Assembly: GCA_903902895.1 (NCBI GenBank)
Contig: CAIUWO010000207.1
Span: 1-47,822, forward strand
Source of the DNA: Candidatus Hydrogenedentota bacterium
GTDB taxonomy: Bacteria; Hydrogenedentota; Hydrogenedentia; Hydrogenedentales; CAITNO01
Length of the DNA: 47,822 nt
Reading direction: 5' to 3'
Shown: positions 8,927 to 15,981 of the stretch, one piece after another
Layout of the letters: each line of letters begins with the position of its first letter
Position numbering within the stretch: position 1 is the stretch's first letter
Notes under the pieces: model-generated
What the model was told of the DNA's origin: nothing
What the model saw: the letters and a program-made list of their open reading frames with translations, nothing else
Databases searched by the model: none
Position numbers and translations under genes: made by a program

Positions 8927-10441
8927 ATGAACCTTCGCGACATTTTTTCCGGTGTTCTTGTGCTTATCGCCTCGGCCTCGGCTTGCGCCGTGCCCGTGAA
9001 CCCCTTCTTCGCCATGGACACGGGCACGAAGGATGACCAACACGCCACCTTCGCCGCCCAGGCCGAACTGGTCAGGACGCTCGGCTATGCCGGTTACGGC
9101 GGCACCGGTTTCGCCGATGTGGAACCGCTGCTGAAGGCGCTTGACGCACGGGGCCTAAAACTGTTTTCCCTCTACGTGGAGGGGAAGGTCAACCAAGACG
9201 GATTTCATTACGACAAGGCGGGCATGGAGAAGGCGCTGCCCCTGCTCAAGGGGCGTGACGTGACCGTCTGGGTGCCTGTCTCCAGCGACGCATGGAAGCC
9301 CTCCGACCCCGCCGGCGATGCAACAGCCGTGCGGGGACTGCTCGCCATGGCCGACTTGGCCGCGCGGGCGGGCGCGCGCATCGCACTCTACCCGCACAGC
9401 GGCTGCTGGCTGGAACGCGCCGAGGACGCGTTGCGCGTCGCCGAAGCCGTGGATCGGCCCAATGTGGGCGTAACCTTCAATCTGTGCCATTACCTCAAGG
9501 TCAGCGGCTTCACCGACCCGACGCTGCTCCTGCAGAAACTGGCCACGCGTCTTTCCATGGTCACCGTGAGCGGGGCCGAACCGGGTGACAGCTGGGACAA
9601 ACTCATCCAGACGCTCGACAGGGGTTCCTACAATCTCAATGGGCTGCTGCAGACGCTCAGCGACATTGGATACACCGGTCCCGTCGGTCTGCAGGCCTAT
9701 GGCATTGGCGGTTCCGTCGCGGATAATCTCAAGCGCTCCATGGCGGCATGGCAGGCACTGAACATGAAAGCGTCCGGAGTTGTCCCACTGGAGAACCTTG
9801 CCGCGTTTCGCGACCCGCTCGGCGATTGGACCCTTGCCGGCGATGTTGCCGCGAAGGGGGACAACCCTGCGTGCCTGGACTGGACCAACGGCATCGGCAC
9901 CGCGGTGAACGGTCCTAAGGGCAAGACCGCGCATTTGGTCACCAAGGCGGAATACGGCGACGTGGAACTGCACATCGAGTTCATGATGGCCAAGGGGTCC
10001 AACTCGGGCGTCTATTTCCAGGGCCGCTATGAAATTCAGGTGTTCGACAGTTGGGGCGTGGAGCATCCCAAGTACATCGACTGCGGCGGCATTTATCAGC
10101 GCTGGCACGAAGAGCCGGGCATCGGGGACAGTGAACGCGGCTATGAGGGCGCGGCCCCTCTCGTGAACGCCGCAAGAAAACCCGGCGTCTGGCAGTCCTT
10201 CGACGTCATTTTCCGGGCGCCCCGCTTTGATGTGTCGGGAAAGAAGAGCGCCAACGCAGTGTTCGTTAAGGTGGTGCACAACGGCGTCCTAATCCATGAA
10301 AACGTGGAGGTCACCGGCCCCACCCGCGCCTCCCTGTTCGAAGACGAAAAGCCCCTGGGTCCGCTCATGCTCCAGGGCGACCACGGTCCCGTTGCCTACC
10401 GCAACCTCTGCATTCAGCCAGTTGCGGTCCCGACGCCATAA
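8927..10441 (+). CDS. Secreted fusion of sugar phosphate isomerase/epimerase-like TIM barrel and DUF1080 domain
   Basis: The 504-aa product starts at ATG 8927, preceded by AGGAAAGG, and opens with a Sec signal (MNLRDIFSGVLVLIASASA). Most of the 1278-aa track ORF upstream of this point is antisense to the mannosidase and is not coding. Residues about 25-265 look like a xylose isomerase/AP endonuclease 2-type TIM barrel: 'AELVRTLGYAGYGG', a 'YPHSGCWLERAEDALRVAEA' block and a 'VGVTFNLCHYL' strand are typical. Residues about 285-500 form a DUF1080 domain (PF06439, 3-keto-disaccharide hydrolase family, LamG-like fold), with 'GDVELHIEFMMAKGSNSGVYFQ' and 'RYEIQVFDSWG' as diagnostic strands. DUF1080 proteins belong to extracytoplasmic pathways for 3-keto sugars. 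The fusion suggests one periplasmic protein that both isomerises and hydrolyses or binds a sugar derivative. It is likely functionally linked to the divergent mannosidase. Confidence 0.9.
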   Translation: MNLRDIFSGVLVLIASASACAVPVNPFFAMDTGTKDDQHATFAAQAELVRTLGYAGYGGTGFADVEPLLKALDARGLKLFSLYVEGKVNQDGFHYDKAGMEKALPLLKGRDVTVWVPVSSDAWKPSDPAGDATAVRGLLAMADLAARAGARIALYPHSGCWLERAEDALRVAEAVDRPNVGVTFNLCHYLKVSGFTDPTLLLQKLATRLSMVTVSGAEPGDSWDKLIQTLDRGSYNLNGLLQTLSDIGYTGPVGLQAYGIGGSVADNLKRSMAAWQALNMKASGVVPLENLAAFRDPLGDWTLAGDVAAKGDNPACLDWTNGIGTAVNGPKGKTAHLVTKAEYGDVELHIEFMMAKGSNSGVYFQGRYEIQVFDSWGVEHPKYIDCGGIYQRWHEEPGIGDSERGYEGAAPLVNAARKPGVWQSFDVIFRAPRFDVSGKKSANAVFVKVVHNGVLIHENVEVTGPTRASLFEDEKPLGPLMLQGDHGPVAYRNLCIQPVAVPTP

Positions 10442-10539
10442 ATTTGTCGCCAAACGCGGGGAATGCGCCCTGCCGGAGGGGTGTTGAGACTTGGCGAATG
10501 GTTTGAGGAAACGACATTGTTTATATTGACGGGGTGTTC

Positions 10540-10548
10540 TGCTATAAT
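10540..10548 (+). promoter_or_regulatory. Extended -10 promoter for the zinc-ribbon gene
   Basis: TG-C-TATAAT (10540-10548) is a consensus extended -10 element, 67 bp upstream of the GTG start at 10615. A TTGACG at 10526 is only 11 bp away and cannot pair with it as a normal -35, so recognition would rely on the extended -10. Confidence 0.6.
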
Positions 10549-10614
10549 CCCGCGGTTTTTAGAGACAGCATGACGTGTGCTGAATAATTCAATCGATCAA
10601 GGAAAGGGATAACC

Positions 10615-11067
10615 GTGGCCATCAAGTACTATTGTCCGAAGTGCCACAAGCGTTTCGTCGAATGGGGAGCCAAGAAGTCGGGTTTCAAGTGCCCCGATGC
10701 GGAGTGCGGGCAGGAAGAACTCAAGCTTATGGACTCGACCGTGCTCATTGAGGCGGTTGAAAAGCCCAAACTCAAACGGGTCAAGCGCAAGAAGACACCA
10801 CCCGTGCCGCTCGGCGAGGATTTCGACGTGGATGAGGGCATGGTTGTCATGCCTCTCGAGGACGAAGATTTCGAGGATGTCGAGTCGGAAGAGGAAGAGG
10901 CCGAGACCGAGGAGGTCGAGGAGGTCGAGGAGGTCGTCGACGGCGTGGACGAATTTGTCGTCGTTGAGGACATCGTTGGGGTCGAGGATGTGGATGTGGA
11001 TGACACCATCGGCGACGATATCGAGGAGTTCGACGGCGACGAAATGCCGATCGAGGAGGAAATCTAG
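10615..11067 (+). CDS. Small zinc-ribbon protein with long acidic tail
   Basis: The 150-aa protein starts at GTG 10615, preceded by GGAAAGGG with good spacing. The first 35 residues form a four-cysteine zinc ribbon (CPKC at 8-11 and a CPDAEC knuckle about 20 residues later). A short very basic stretch follows (KPKLKRVKRKK), and the rest is extremely acidic, with runs such as EEEEAETEEVEEVEEV. There is no signal peptide, so it is cytoplasmic. The layout resembles the FYDLN_acid (TIGR02300) proteins of alphaproteobacteria and the acidic tail of RNA polymerase delta subunit, but homology is not claimed. A nucleic-acid-binding or polymerase-associated role is possible; the function is unknown. 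It is a single-gene unit, with its own extended -10 promoter and a strong hairpin 34 bp downstream. The minus-strand ORFs over it are shadows of the acidic repeats. Confidence 0.85.
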   Translation: MAIKYYCPKCHKRFVEWGAKKSGFKCPDAECGQEELKLMDSTVLIEAVEKPKLKRVKRKKTPPVPLGEDFDVDEGMVVMPLEDEDFEDVESEEEEAETEEVEEVEEVVDGVDEFVVVEDIVGVEDVDVDDTIGDDIEEFDGDEMPIEEEI

Positions 11068-11100
11068 CCGCCGGAACGGCTGGATGACGCTGAAACAAAT

Positions 11101-11143
11101 ACGCCGCACGGCGTCCCGTTTCCCGCGGGATTCCGTGCGGCGT
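11101..11143. terminator. Bidirectional hairpin terminator
   Basis: A perfect 11-bp stem, ACGCCGCACGG (11101-11111) and CCGTGCGGCGT (11133-11143), has a loop that itself contains TCCCGCGGGA. It is followed by TGTGTTT on plus and by ATTTGTTT on minus. It lies exactly between the convergent zinc-ribbon gene and the STN-domain gene. Confidence 0.75.
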
Positions 11144-11180
11144 TGTGTTTATACCGTGGCGGAGGGGCCGCCGCGCAGTT

Positions 11181-12023
11181 TCACTTGGCCGCCGCGCCGT
11201 TCTTCGGGTCGAGTCCGGGCGGTACCGGGCCCGCGGCCTTGCGGGCCTCCGCCTCGGTGGACGCGACCAGAATCTTGTCAAACTGCAGCGAGAATTTAAG
11301 CGCGGGAACGGCCGACCGGAACCCTTCGCGCAACAGTGTGGACAGTGTGGCGTCTTTGGGCACGGCAATGGTCAGTTTGCGCTGCGCTTCCGGGATGACC
11401 AGCGCCTCCGGGTCCACCGCAAGCACGACCTGCGCGCGGTCGGCCAGGTCCTTGAGAACGGTGAGCGCGTCCTGGTCTTTGAACTCAAGCGGGGCGCCCG
11501 GTATGGGCGCCGTCAGCTTCTTGTTAAACTCGGCGGAGATTTCCTCGGCCACCATCACATCGCTGCCGGCCGCCTTGTCAGGCTCCGCCGTCTTTGCCGA
11601 AGGCGCATTGGCCGGATTCTCATATTTGATGTCGGCCACCAGTTTGCGCGGGATTTTCATGACCGGCTGGCCCGCGGCATACTCAACCTCAACCATGCTC
11701 GGGGTAACGCGCAGCACCTTTACGCCGCGCAAAGTTTTTCCGCTCTTCAGAGAAACGGTGTCGCCCTCTATCTTAAACGTGGATGCGCTGTCCTTGCCCG
11801 CCGCCGCAGGCGCCGTTTCCTCCCCTTTTTCGCCGCTGCCCTTTTCATCGGCTGCGGCTGGGGCGTCTTCCTTCAGCGCCCCCCCCTTGAGCACATGCGC
11901 CTTGGGAGCGGCGCCTTTGTCCGCATCGGCGGGGGCGGCAACCGCGCCCGAACTCTGCGCCAGACTCGCCCCGCACAGCATCAATGCAGCCACCGCGCAA
12001 ACAAGACAGTACTTCATGCTCAT
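11181..12023 (-). CDS. Periplasmic protein with secretin/TonB short N-terminal (STN)-like domain
   Basis: The track start at 12056 is replaced by ATG 12023 (MSMKYCLVCAVAALMLCGAS), which follows an AGGGA site and starts directly with a Sec signal ending at SLAQ. The mature part of the 280-aa protein has an Ala/Gly/Lys-rich linker to about residue 80. A small beta domain follows (VSLKSGKTLRGVKVLRVTP). An STN-like domain lies at about 180-265, with 'LEFKDQDALTVLKDLADRAQVVL' and 'KLTIAVPKDATLSTLLREGF'. STN domains are found at the periplasmic entrance of secretins and TonB receptors, but no beta-barrel follows here, so this is a stand-alone periplasmic module. It lies divergently about 700 bp upstream of pilMNOPQ, whose PilQ has the same domain type. 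A role with the pilus secretin is a reasonable inference but unproven. Confidence 0.75.
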   Translation of the reverse strand: MSMKYCLVCAVAALMLCGASLAQSSGAVAAPADADKGAAPKAHVLKGGALKEDAPAAADEKGSGEKGEETAPAAAGKDSASTFKIEGDTVSLKSGKTLRGVKVLRVTPSMVEVEYAAGQPVMKIPRKLVADIKYENPANAPSAKTAEPDKAAGSDVMVAEEISAEFNKKLTAPIPGAPLEFKDQDALTVLKDLADRAQVVLAVDPEALVIPEAQRKLTIAVPKDATLSTLLREGFRSAVPALKFSLQFDKILVASTEAEARKAAGPVPPGLDPKNGAAAK

Positions 12024-12242
12024 GGAGTGTATCCCTCGCTTGTCATGACACCGCACGCATTCTAGAACCCGGCCCGGCCCATTTCAACTTTGTGCCCGGT
12101 CATCTGAAACATTAACGGTCCCGCCCCATTTCCCGCAGGGCAAGCAGGGGAGTCTTTGGAAAGATTCCGTGCGGGTTGCGGGGGGGCATGAACGTGCGGA
12201 TTGGACAACAGCCCCTGTTTCTGCCGACTGTTGAATAAACTC

Positions 12243-12271
12243 TTGACGCGGCGGTAAGGAATGCTTAGAAT
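12243..12271 (+). promoter_or_regulatory. Sigma70-type promoter, distal to pilM
   Basis: TTGACG (12243-12248) and TAGAAT (12266-12271) are separated by exactly 17 bp, a near-consensus arrangement. It lies 456 bp before pilM with no clear gene in between, so it would give a long leader or an unannotated small RNA. Confidence 0.55.
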
Positions 12272-12562
12272 AGGGCATGGGCAGGCGATGTGCTCGGCAG
12301 CTATCGGCAACTCGCCAAGGTTTGTCGGCCTCATGACGACAATTGAATGGTGCGGTCAGTGATGTGGTGGCGTCGGTTTGAAGGTGCCTTTGAAAAGCGG
12401 AGGCCCATTGTTCACTGTCGCGGGTTTGGAACCATCGCTGTCAACTAGGAACCGCGCGCTCCACGATGTCTCTAAATGCTGTTTCCAGCCAAAAGGACAG
12501 GTTTTACGCCATATGTGGATTTTGCGCGGGATAAACCAAGGGCCGGGCCGCCAAATAAAGTA

Positions 12563-12591
12563 TTGACAGATTCTCATATTTATGATACTCT
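12563..12591 (+). promoter_or_regulatory. Possible pil operon promoter
   Basis: A perfect TTGACA (12563-12568) is followed after 17 bp by TACTCT (12586-12591), a weak -10, within an AT-rich stretch 136 bp before pilM. A second TTGACA starts at 12597. The good -35 with poor -10 would fit an activator-dependent promoter, but this is inference. Confidence 0.4.
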
Positions 12592-12726
12592 TTGTCTTGA
12601 CAAGGAAGATATCAGACGCTTACCCGAAGGGTTTGAAGTCTGAAGACAGTCAGGCGTAACGTGTCGCGCGGGGATTGCGCATGGAATTCTGCGCGATGAT
12701 TCTGAACCTGATGGAGCACGAAATCG

Positions 12727-13995
12727 TTGGGTTTCACAAGGCCTAAGAAAGCGATTGGTCTGGACATCGGCACACATTCGGCGAAAGCCGTGCTGATGTC
12801 GCGTTATGGGGGGCGGTTGCGCGTTGAAAGCGCTCTTCACGTCCACCTTGACCGCAGCCTGGTCAACAATGACCCTGTCGGCGCGCAGGCGCTGGCTACC
12901 CGGGAGGCCGTGCGAACGATGCCTGCGGGCCAGTGCCTCGTGGTGGCCGCGCTTGCGGGGCAGTCCGTGGTGGTCCGCTACCCCCGCCTGACGAACGTAC
13001 CCAAAGACCAACTGGAAAATGCGGTTTCCCGCGAGGCGGCGCACAACATACCCTACGACCTGAACGATGTGTTTCTGGACTGGTCGTTGCTGGATGAGGT
13101 AAAGGGGGAGGCAACCACGCAGCAGCTTAAGGTGCTGCTCGTGGCGGCAAAACACGAGGTGATCGACTCGCGCATGCAGGTGCTGAGCGCCGCTGAGGTG
13201 CAGTGCGGCGTGCTGGGTGTCGATTCACTGGCCCTGGCCGACGCCGCCGAAGCCTGCGACTTTCTGCGGGTCGGCGAAACGGTGGCCATCGTGAACATCG
13301 GCCTGAGCGCCGCATGCGTGCATTTTATCAAGGACGGCGTCTCGAACTTCATTCGCGAGGTCAACTGGGGCGCGCGCGAGATGGTTCAGGCGATTGCCAA
13401 AGACCGCCGGTGCAGTTACGAGGACGCGGTGCGCATGTTGGAGGAATACCAGTACACGGCGCCCCCGCTTCCGGTCGCCGTGGATGCGGACGACATTCCC
13501 ATGGCCCAGGAGATTCCGGCGGCAGTGCCGGTGAGACCGGCCTCCGCCTCCTCGCTGTTGGACCCGCTTGACGATGAGGCCTTTGAAATGACAAGGGGGG
13601 CGTCGACAGGGCGCCGCCCGTCGGAACGGCCGGCCGGCGCGGACCCGTTCGCGGCGCAGGCGACGATCCAGCAGCGCGAGCTGGCCGATGTGCTCGCGCC
13701 GTCACTGACGCGCATGGCCACGGAATTCCGCCGTTCCTTCGACTTTTACGAGCATCAGCTTTACGAGCAGCCGGTGACGCGCATCATCCTGTCGGGCGGC
13801 GTCGCCACGATGGGACTGGTGCGCGAGGCGCTCCAGTACGAGCTGGGTGTTGATGATATCGAGAGTGCACGGCCCGACGAGAGCGCATTGCTGTTTGGCG
13901 ATGACGAATCCGTTCGGGACCTTCTTGAACAGCCGGCGCAGTTCATGGTGGCCATTGGCCTGGCGGCGCGCGGCATGGCCGACATTTCCGGATAG
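12727..13995 (+). CDS. pilM: Type IV pilus assembly protein PilM
   Basis: PilM is the actin-like cytoplasmic ATP-binding protein that docks onto the PilN tail and links the alignment complex to the pilus motor. The 422-aa product shows the FtsA/actin-like phosphate-1 motif (KKAIGLDIGTHSAKAV) at the start. It also shows a 'VAIVNIGLSAACVHF' phosphate-2 block, a 'FIREVNWGAREM' segment and the adenosine-site motif 'RIILSGGVATMG' near residue 350. The start is TTG 12727, with GGAG ten bases upstream; the nearby ATG at 12711 is out of frame. A Pro/Ala-rich insert of about 65 residues (around 245-315, PPLPVAVDADDIPMAQEI) interrupts the domain and is longer than expected for PilM. pilN follows after 11 bp. 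Confidence 0.92.
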   Translation: MGFTRPKKAIGLDIGTHSAKAVLMSRYGGRLRVESALHVHLDRSLVNNDPVGAQALATREAVRTMPAGQCLVVAALAGQSVVVRYPRLTNVPKDQLENAVSREAAHNIPYDLNDVFLDWSLLDEVKGEATTQQLKVLLVAAKHEVIDSRMQVLSAAEVQCGVLGVDSLALADAAEACDFLRVGETVAIVNIGLSAACVHFIKDGVSNFIREVNWGAREMVQAIAKDRRCSYEDAVRMLEEYQYTAPPLPVAVDADDIPMAQEIPAAVPVRPASASSLLDPLDDEAFEMTRGASTGRRPSERPAGADPFAAQATIQQRELADVLAPSLTRMATEFRRSFDFYEHQLYEQPVTRIILSGGVATMGLVREALQYELGVDDIESARPDESALLFGDDESVRDLLEQPAQFMVAIGLAARGMADISG

Positions 13996-14006
13996 GGCGG
14001 ACGAGC

Positions 14007-14669
14007 ATGATACGCATCAACCTGTTGCCCCATCATCTGAGGCCGATTCAGCGGACTCCCCTGCCGTACATCCTGAGCGTGCTGGTGCTCGGCGCCATGC
14101 TCGCGTTCATGGGAAGCTGGTACATGAGCGTCCACGGCGAGTATGCGGCTGTCAACAAGAAATACGCGGCGGCAAACACCGCGCTGACCAATCTGGCGCC
14201 GGTGGTCGAGGAATACAACGGCCTGGTCAAGGAAAAGCTAAAACTGCAGGACAAGGTCGAAACCATCCGGCCCATTCTGCAGGACCGGCTCCTCTGGTCG
14301 CAGTGGATTCACCAGCTGGCCAAGCTGACCCCCGAGAACATCTGGTACAAGCGCATCAAGACGATAACGCGCAAGGTCCAGATGGACCAGCCCAAGATGG
14401 GCAAGAACGGGCAGCCCGAACGCGACGCGACCACGGGGCTCGTCATTATCGAGAAGGTTCCCGTGGACAAGCAGTTCCTCGAAGTGTCGGGATACGCGGT
14501 GGAGGACGAAAGCGGCCAGAGCAGCACGGCGGCGCTTGCCGAATCCACGCGCAACGACGAGGAGTTTAGCAGGAAGTTCACCATGTCGAGTCCGCGTATC
14601 GAGGACACCGACTTTGACGGGTACGCCGTGCGCGCGTTCACGTTCGAGTACGAGGTATTGAGAGGCTGA
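14007..14669 (+). CDS. pilN: Type IV pilus assembly protein PilN
   Basis: The 220-aa inner-membrane protein begins with the family signature MIRINLLPH, the short cytoplasmic tail that binds PilM. One transmembrane helix follows (about 20-45, PYILSVLVLGAMLAFMGSW). A coiled-coil stretch (about 45-90, VEEYNGLVKEKLKLQDKV) and a periplasmic ferredoxin-like domain complete it; that domain pairs with PilO. The start is close behind pilM and the order matches the canonical pilMNOPQ cluster. There is an insert around residues 125-150 (QMDQPKMGKNGQPERD) and a polar segment near 170-195 that may be loops specific to this lineage. It is co-transcribed with its neighbours, judging from the spacing. Confidence 0.9.
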   Translation: MIRINLLPHHLRPIQRTPLPYILSVLVLGAMLAFMGSWYMSVHGEYAAVNKKYAAANTALTNLAPVVEEYNGLVKEKLKLQDKVETIRPILQDRLLWSQWIHQLAKLTPENIWYKRIKTITRKVQMDQPKMGKNGQPERDATTGLVIIEKVPVDKQFLEVSGYAVEDESGQSSTAALAESTRNDEEFSRKFTMSSPRIEDTDFDGYAVRAFTFEYEVLRG

Positions 14670-14723
14670 TTCGGCCGTTGAGCGGCGCATTTTAGGCGCG
14701 CCGTCGGAACGAGAGGCAGACTG

Positions 14724-15368
14724 ATGCTGGACATGTTAAAAGGCAAGGTGACCAGGCAGGACTGGGTCTATGTCGGCTCGATCATTGCGGTCACCGTCGT
14801 GATTGCCGGCGCCTTGTACTGGTTCGTCGTCATGGCGGAGCAGAACAAGGTCGTCGAGTGCAACCAGAAGCTGGGCACCGTCAGCCAGGAACTGGAAAGC
14901 GCGCGCAAAATTGAAAAGAACATCGCGGCCCTGCGCGATGAAAAAGTGCTGATGGCCCAGCTCTTCGACGATTTCCAGAAGCGGCTTCCGGAGGAGCGCG
15001 AAATTCCGAACCTGCTGCAGCGCTTCGAGAAGATGGGCGGCGAGATTGGGCTGCGGCTGGAAATGGTCCCCATGGACACCAAGATCGACCGGCGCATCGA
15101 AACGATTCCCTTCAAGGTCAAGGCCAAGGGGAAGTTTCATGACGTGGTGGCCTTCATAAATTTGCTTGAAAGCGACGAACGGTACCTCAAGGTGTCGGAC
15201 ATTGACATAGGCGAGGAAAAGGAAGGCGTCTCGGAGACCAATTTTGTGCTCAGCACGTTCCGATTCCTGCCGGACAAGGAAGGCGAGACCGGAGGTGCCA
15301 AGGGCGTGAACCAGCAGAACACGGCTCAGAACGCCGGGAAGAGTGCGGCGAATGGACGAGAAAAATAA
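14724..15368 (+). CDS. pilO: Type IV pilus assembly protein PilO
   Basis: The 214-aa protein has a short cytoplasmic tail and one transmembrane helix (about 15-37, VYVGSIIAVTVVIAGALYWF). A coiled coil follows (ECNQKLGTVSQELESARKIE), then a ferredoxin-like periplasmic domain ending about residue 185, with the PilO-type 'KAKGKFHDVVAFINLLESDERYLKV' strand-helix-strand. It is expected to form a heterodimer with PilN in the inner membrane and to contact PilP. The start has GAGAGGCAG upstream, and the gap from pilN is 54 bp. The C-terminal tail is Gly/Asn/Gln-rich. The pilP start lies inside its last codons, so the two are translationally coupled. Confidence 0.9.
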   Translation: MLDMLKGKVTRQDWVYVGSIIAVTVVIAGALYWFVVMAEQNKVVECNQKLGTVSQELESARKIEKNIAALRDEKVLMAQLFDDFQKRLPEEREIPNLLQRFEKMGGEIGLRLEMVPMDTKIDRRIETIPFKVKAKGKFHDVVAFINLLESDERYLKVSDIDIGEEKEGVSETNFVLSTFRFLPDKEGETGGAKGVNQQNTAQNAGKSAANGREK

Positions 15369-15978
15369 AAAGCAAACCATCTTTGCTGTGGTGCTCGGCA
15401 TCGTGCTGGTGGTCGTGCTGATCTACCAGTTCGGCCTGCTCGGTGGGTCCAAGCCGCCCGCTGCCGGTCCGGCCTCGGCCGTTGCCGCGGCGCCGGCGGG
15501 CGCGGGTGCGCCGTTCCCGGGCACCGCCGAAACGGCGGGCACCGCCGGACAGCCCCTGACCTTAGAGCACACCGACGTGGATGTCCGGGTGCTGCTGGCC
15601 AGTCTCAAGCAGGAGCCCATCAATTACAAAGATGTGCGCATCCAGCGCGATCCCATGCAGCCCCTGGTCGGCAAGGTGGCGAACCAGACCAAGGGCGCGG
15701 GACTTTCCGACCCCAACGCGCCGCCGGAACCGCCGGTCGGCGCGGGCGACACGCCACCGCCGCCCGACGCGAAACAGCAGAGAATCATCAGCGCCCAGGG
15801 TCACCGCATCACCGCCATTGTCTGGGATGCGCGCAGCCCGGTTGCCGTTGTGGATGATGAAATCGTCTCCGTGGGATACACCTACCCCGACGGGGTACAA
15901 GTGCACGCCATCGAACCCTCCCGTGTGGTCTTCAAGGTCGATGAGTCGCTTATCACCGTTGAAATGAAGGAAAAGTGA
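15352..15978 (+). CDS. pilP: PilP-like type IV pilus protein anchored by a transmembrane helix
   Basis: The 208-aa product starts at ATG 15352 (MDEKNKKQT); the track's GTG at 15343 is less likely. The start overlaps the end of pilO by 17 bp. A transmembrane helix at about 8-32 (TIFAVVLGIVLVVVLIYQFG) is followed by an Ala/Pro/Gly-rich linker. The last 65 residues form a small beta domain (ITAIVWDARSPVAVVDDEIV), as in PilP/GspC homology-region domains that contact the secretin. Classical PilP is a lipoprotein, but no lipobox is visible here, so anchoring appears to be by the helix instead. The position between pilO and pilQ supports the assignment more strongly than sequence does. Confidence 0.8.
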   Translation: MDEKNKKQTIFAVVLGIVLVVVLIYQFGLLGGSKPPAAGPASAVAAAPAGAGAPFPGTAETAGTAGQPLTLEHTDVDVRVLLASLKQEPINYKDVRIQRDPMQPLVGKVANQTKGAGLSDPNAPPEPPVGAGDTPPPPDAKQQRIISAQGHRITAIVWDARSPVAVVDDEIVSVGYTYPDGVQVHAIEPSRVVFKVDESLITVEMKEK

Positions 15979-15981
15979 ACC

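Larger units (their letters stand above)
12024..12726. other. 703-bp intergenic region upstream of the pil operon
   Basis: No convincing gene was found. Track ORFs at 12062-12334 and 12356-12577 (minus) and 12378-12566 (plus) are low-complexity or unlike proteins. The region holds two plus-strand promoter-like sequences (listed separately) and becomes AT-rich from about 12550. It probably contains the promoter of the minus-strand STN gene and a long pil leader. Confidence 0.5.

Noticed and set aside
11143-12065. Two plus-strand ORFs of about 300 aa
   Set aside because: Both are antisense to the STN-domain protein, which has a signal peptide and ribosome-binding site.
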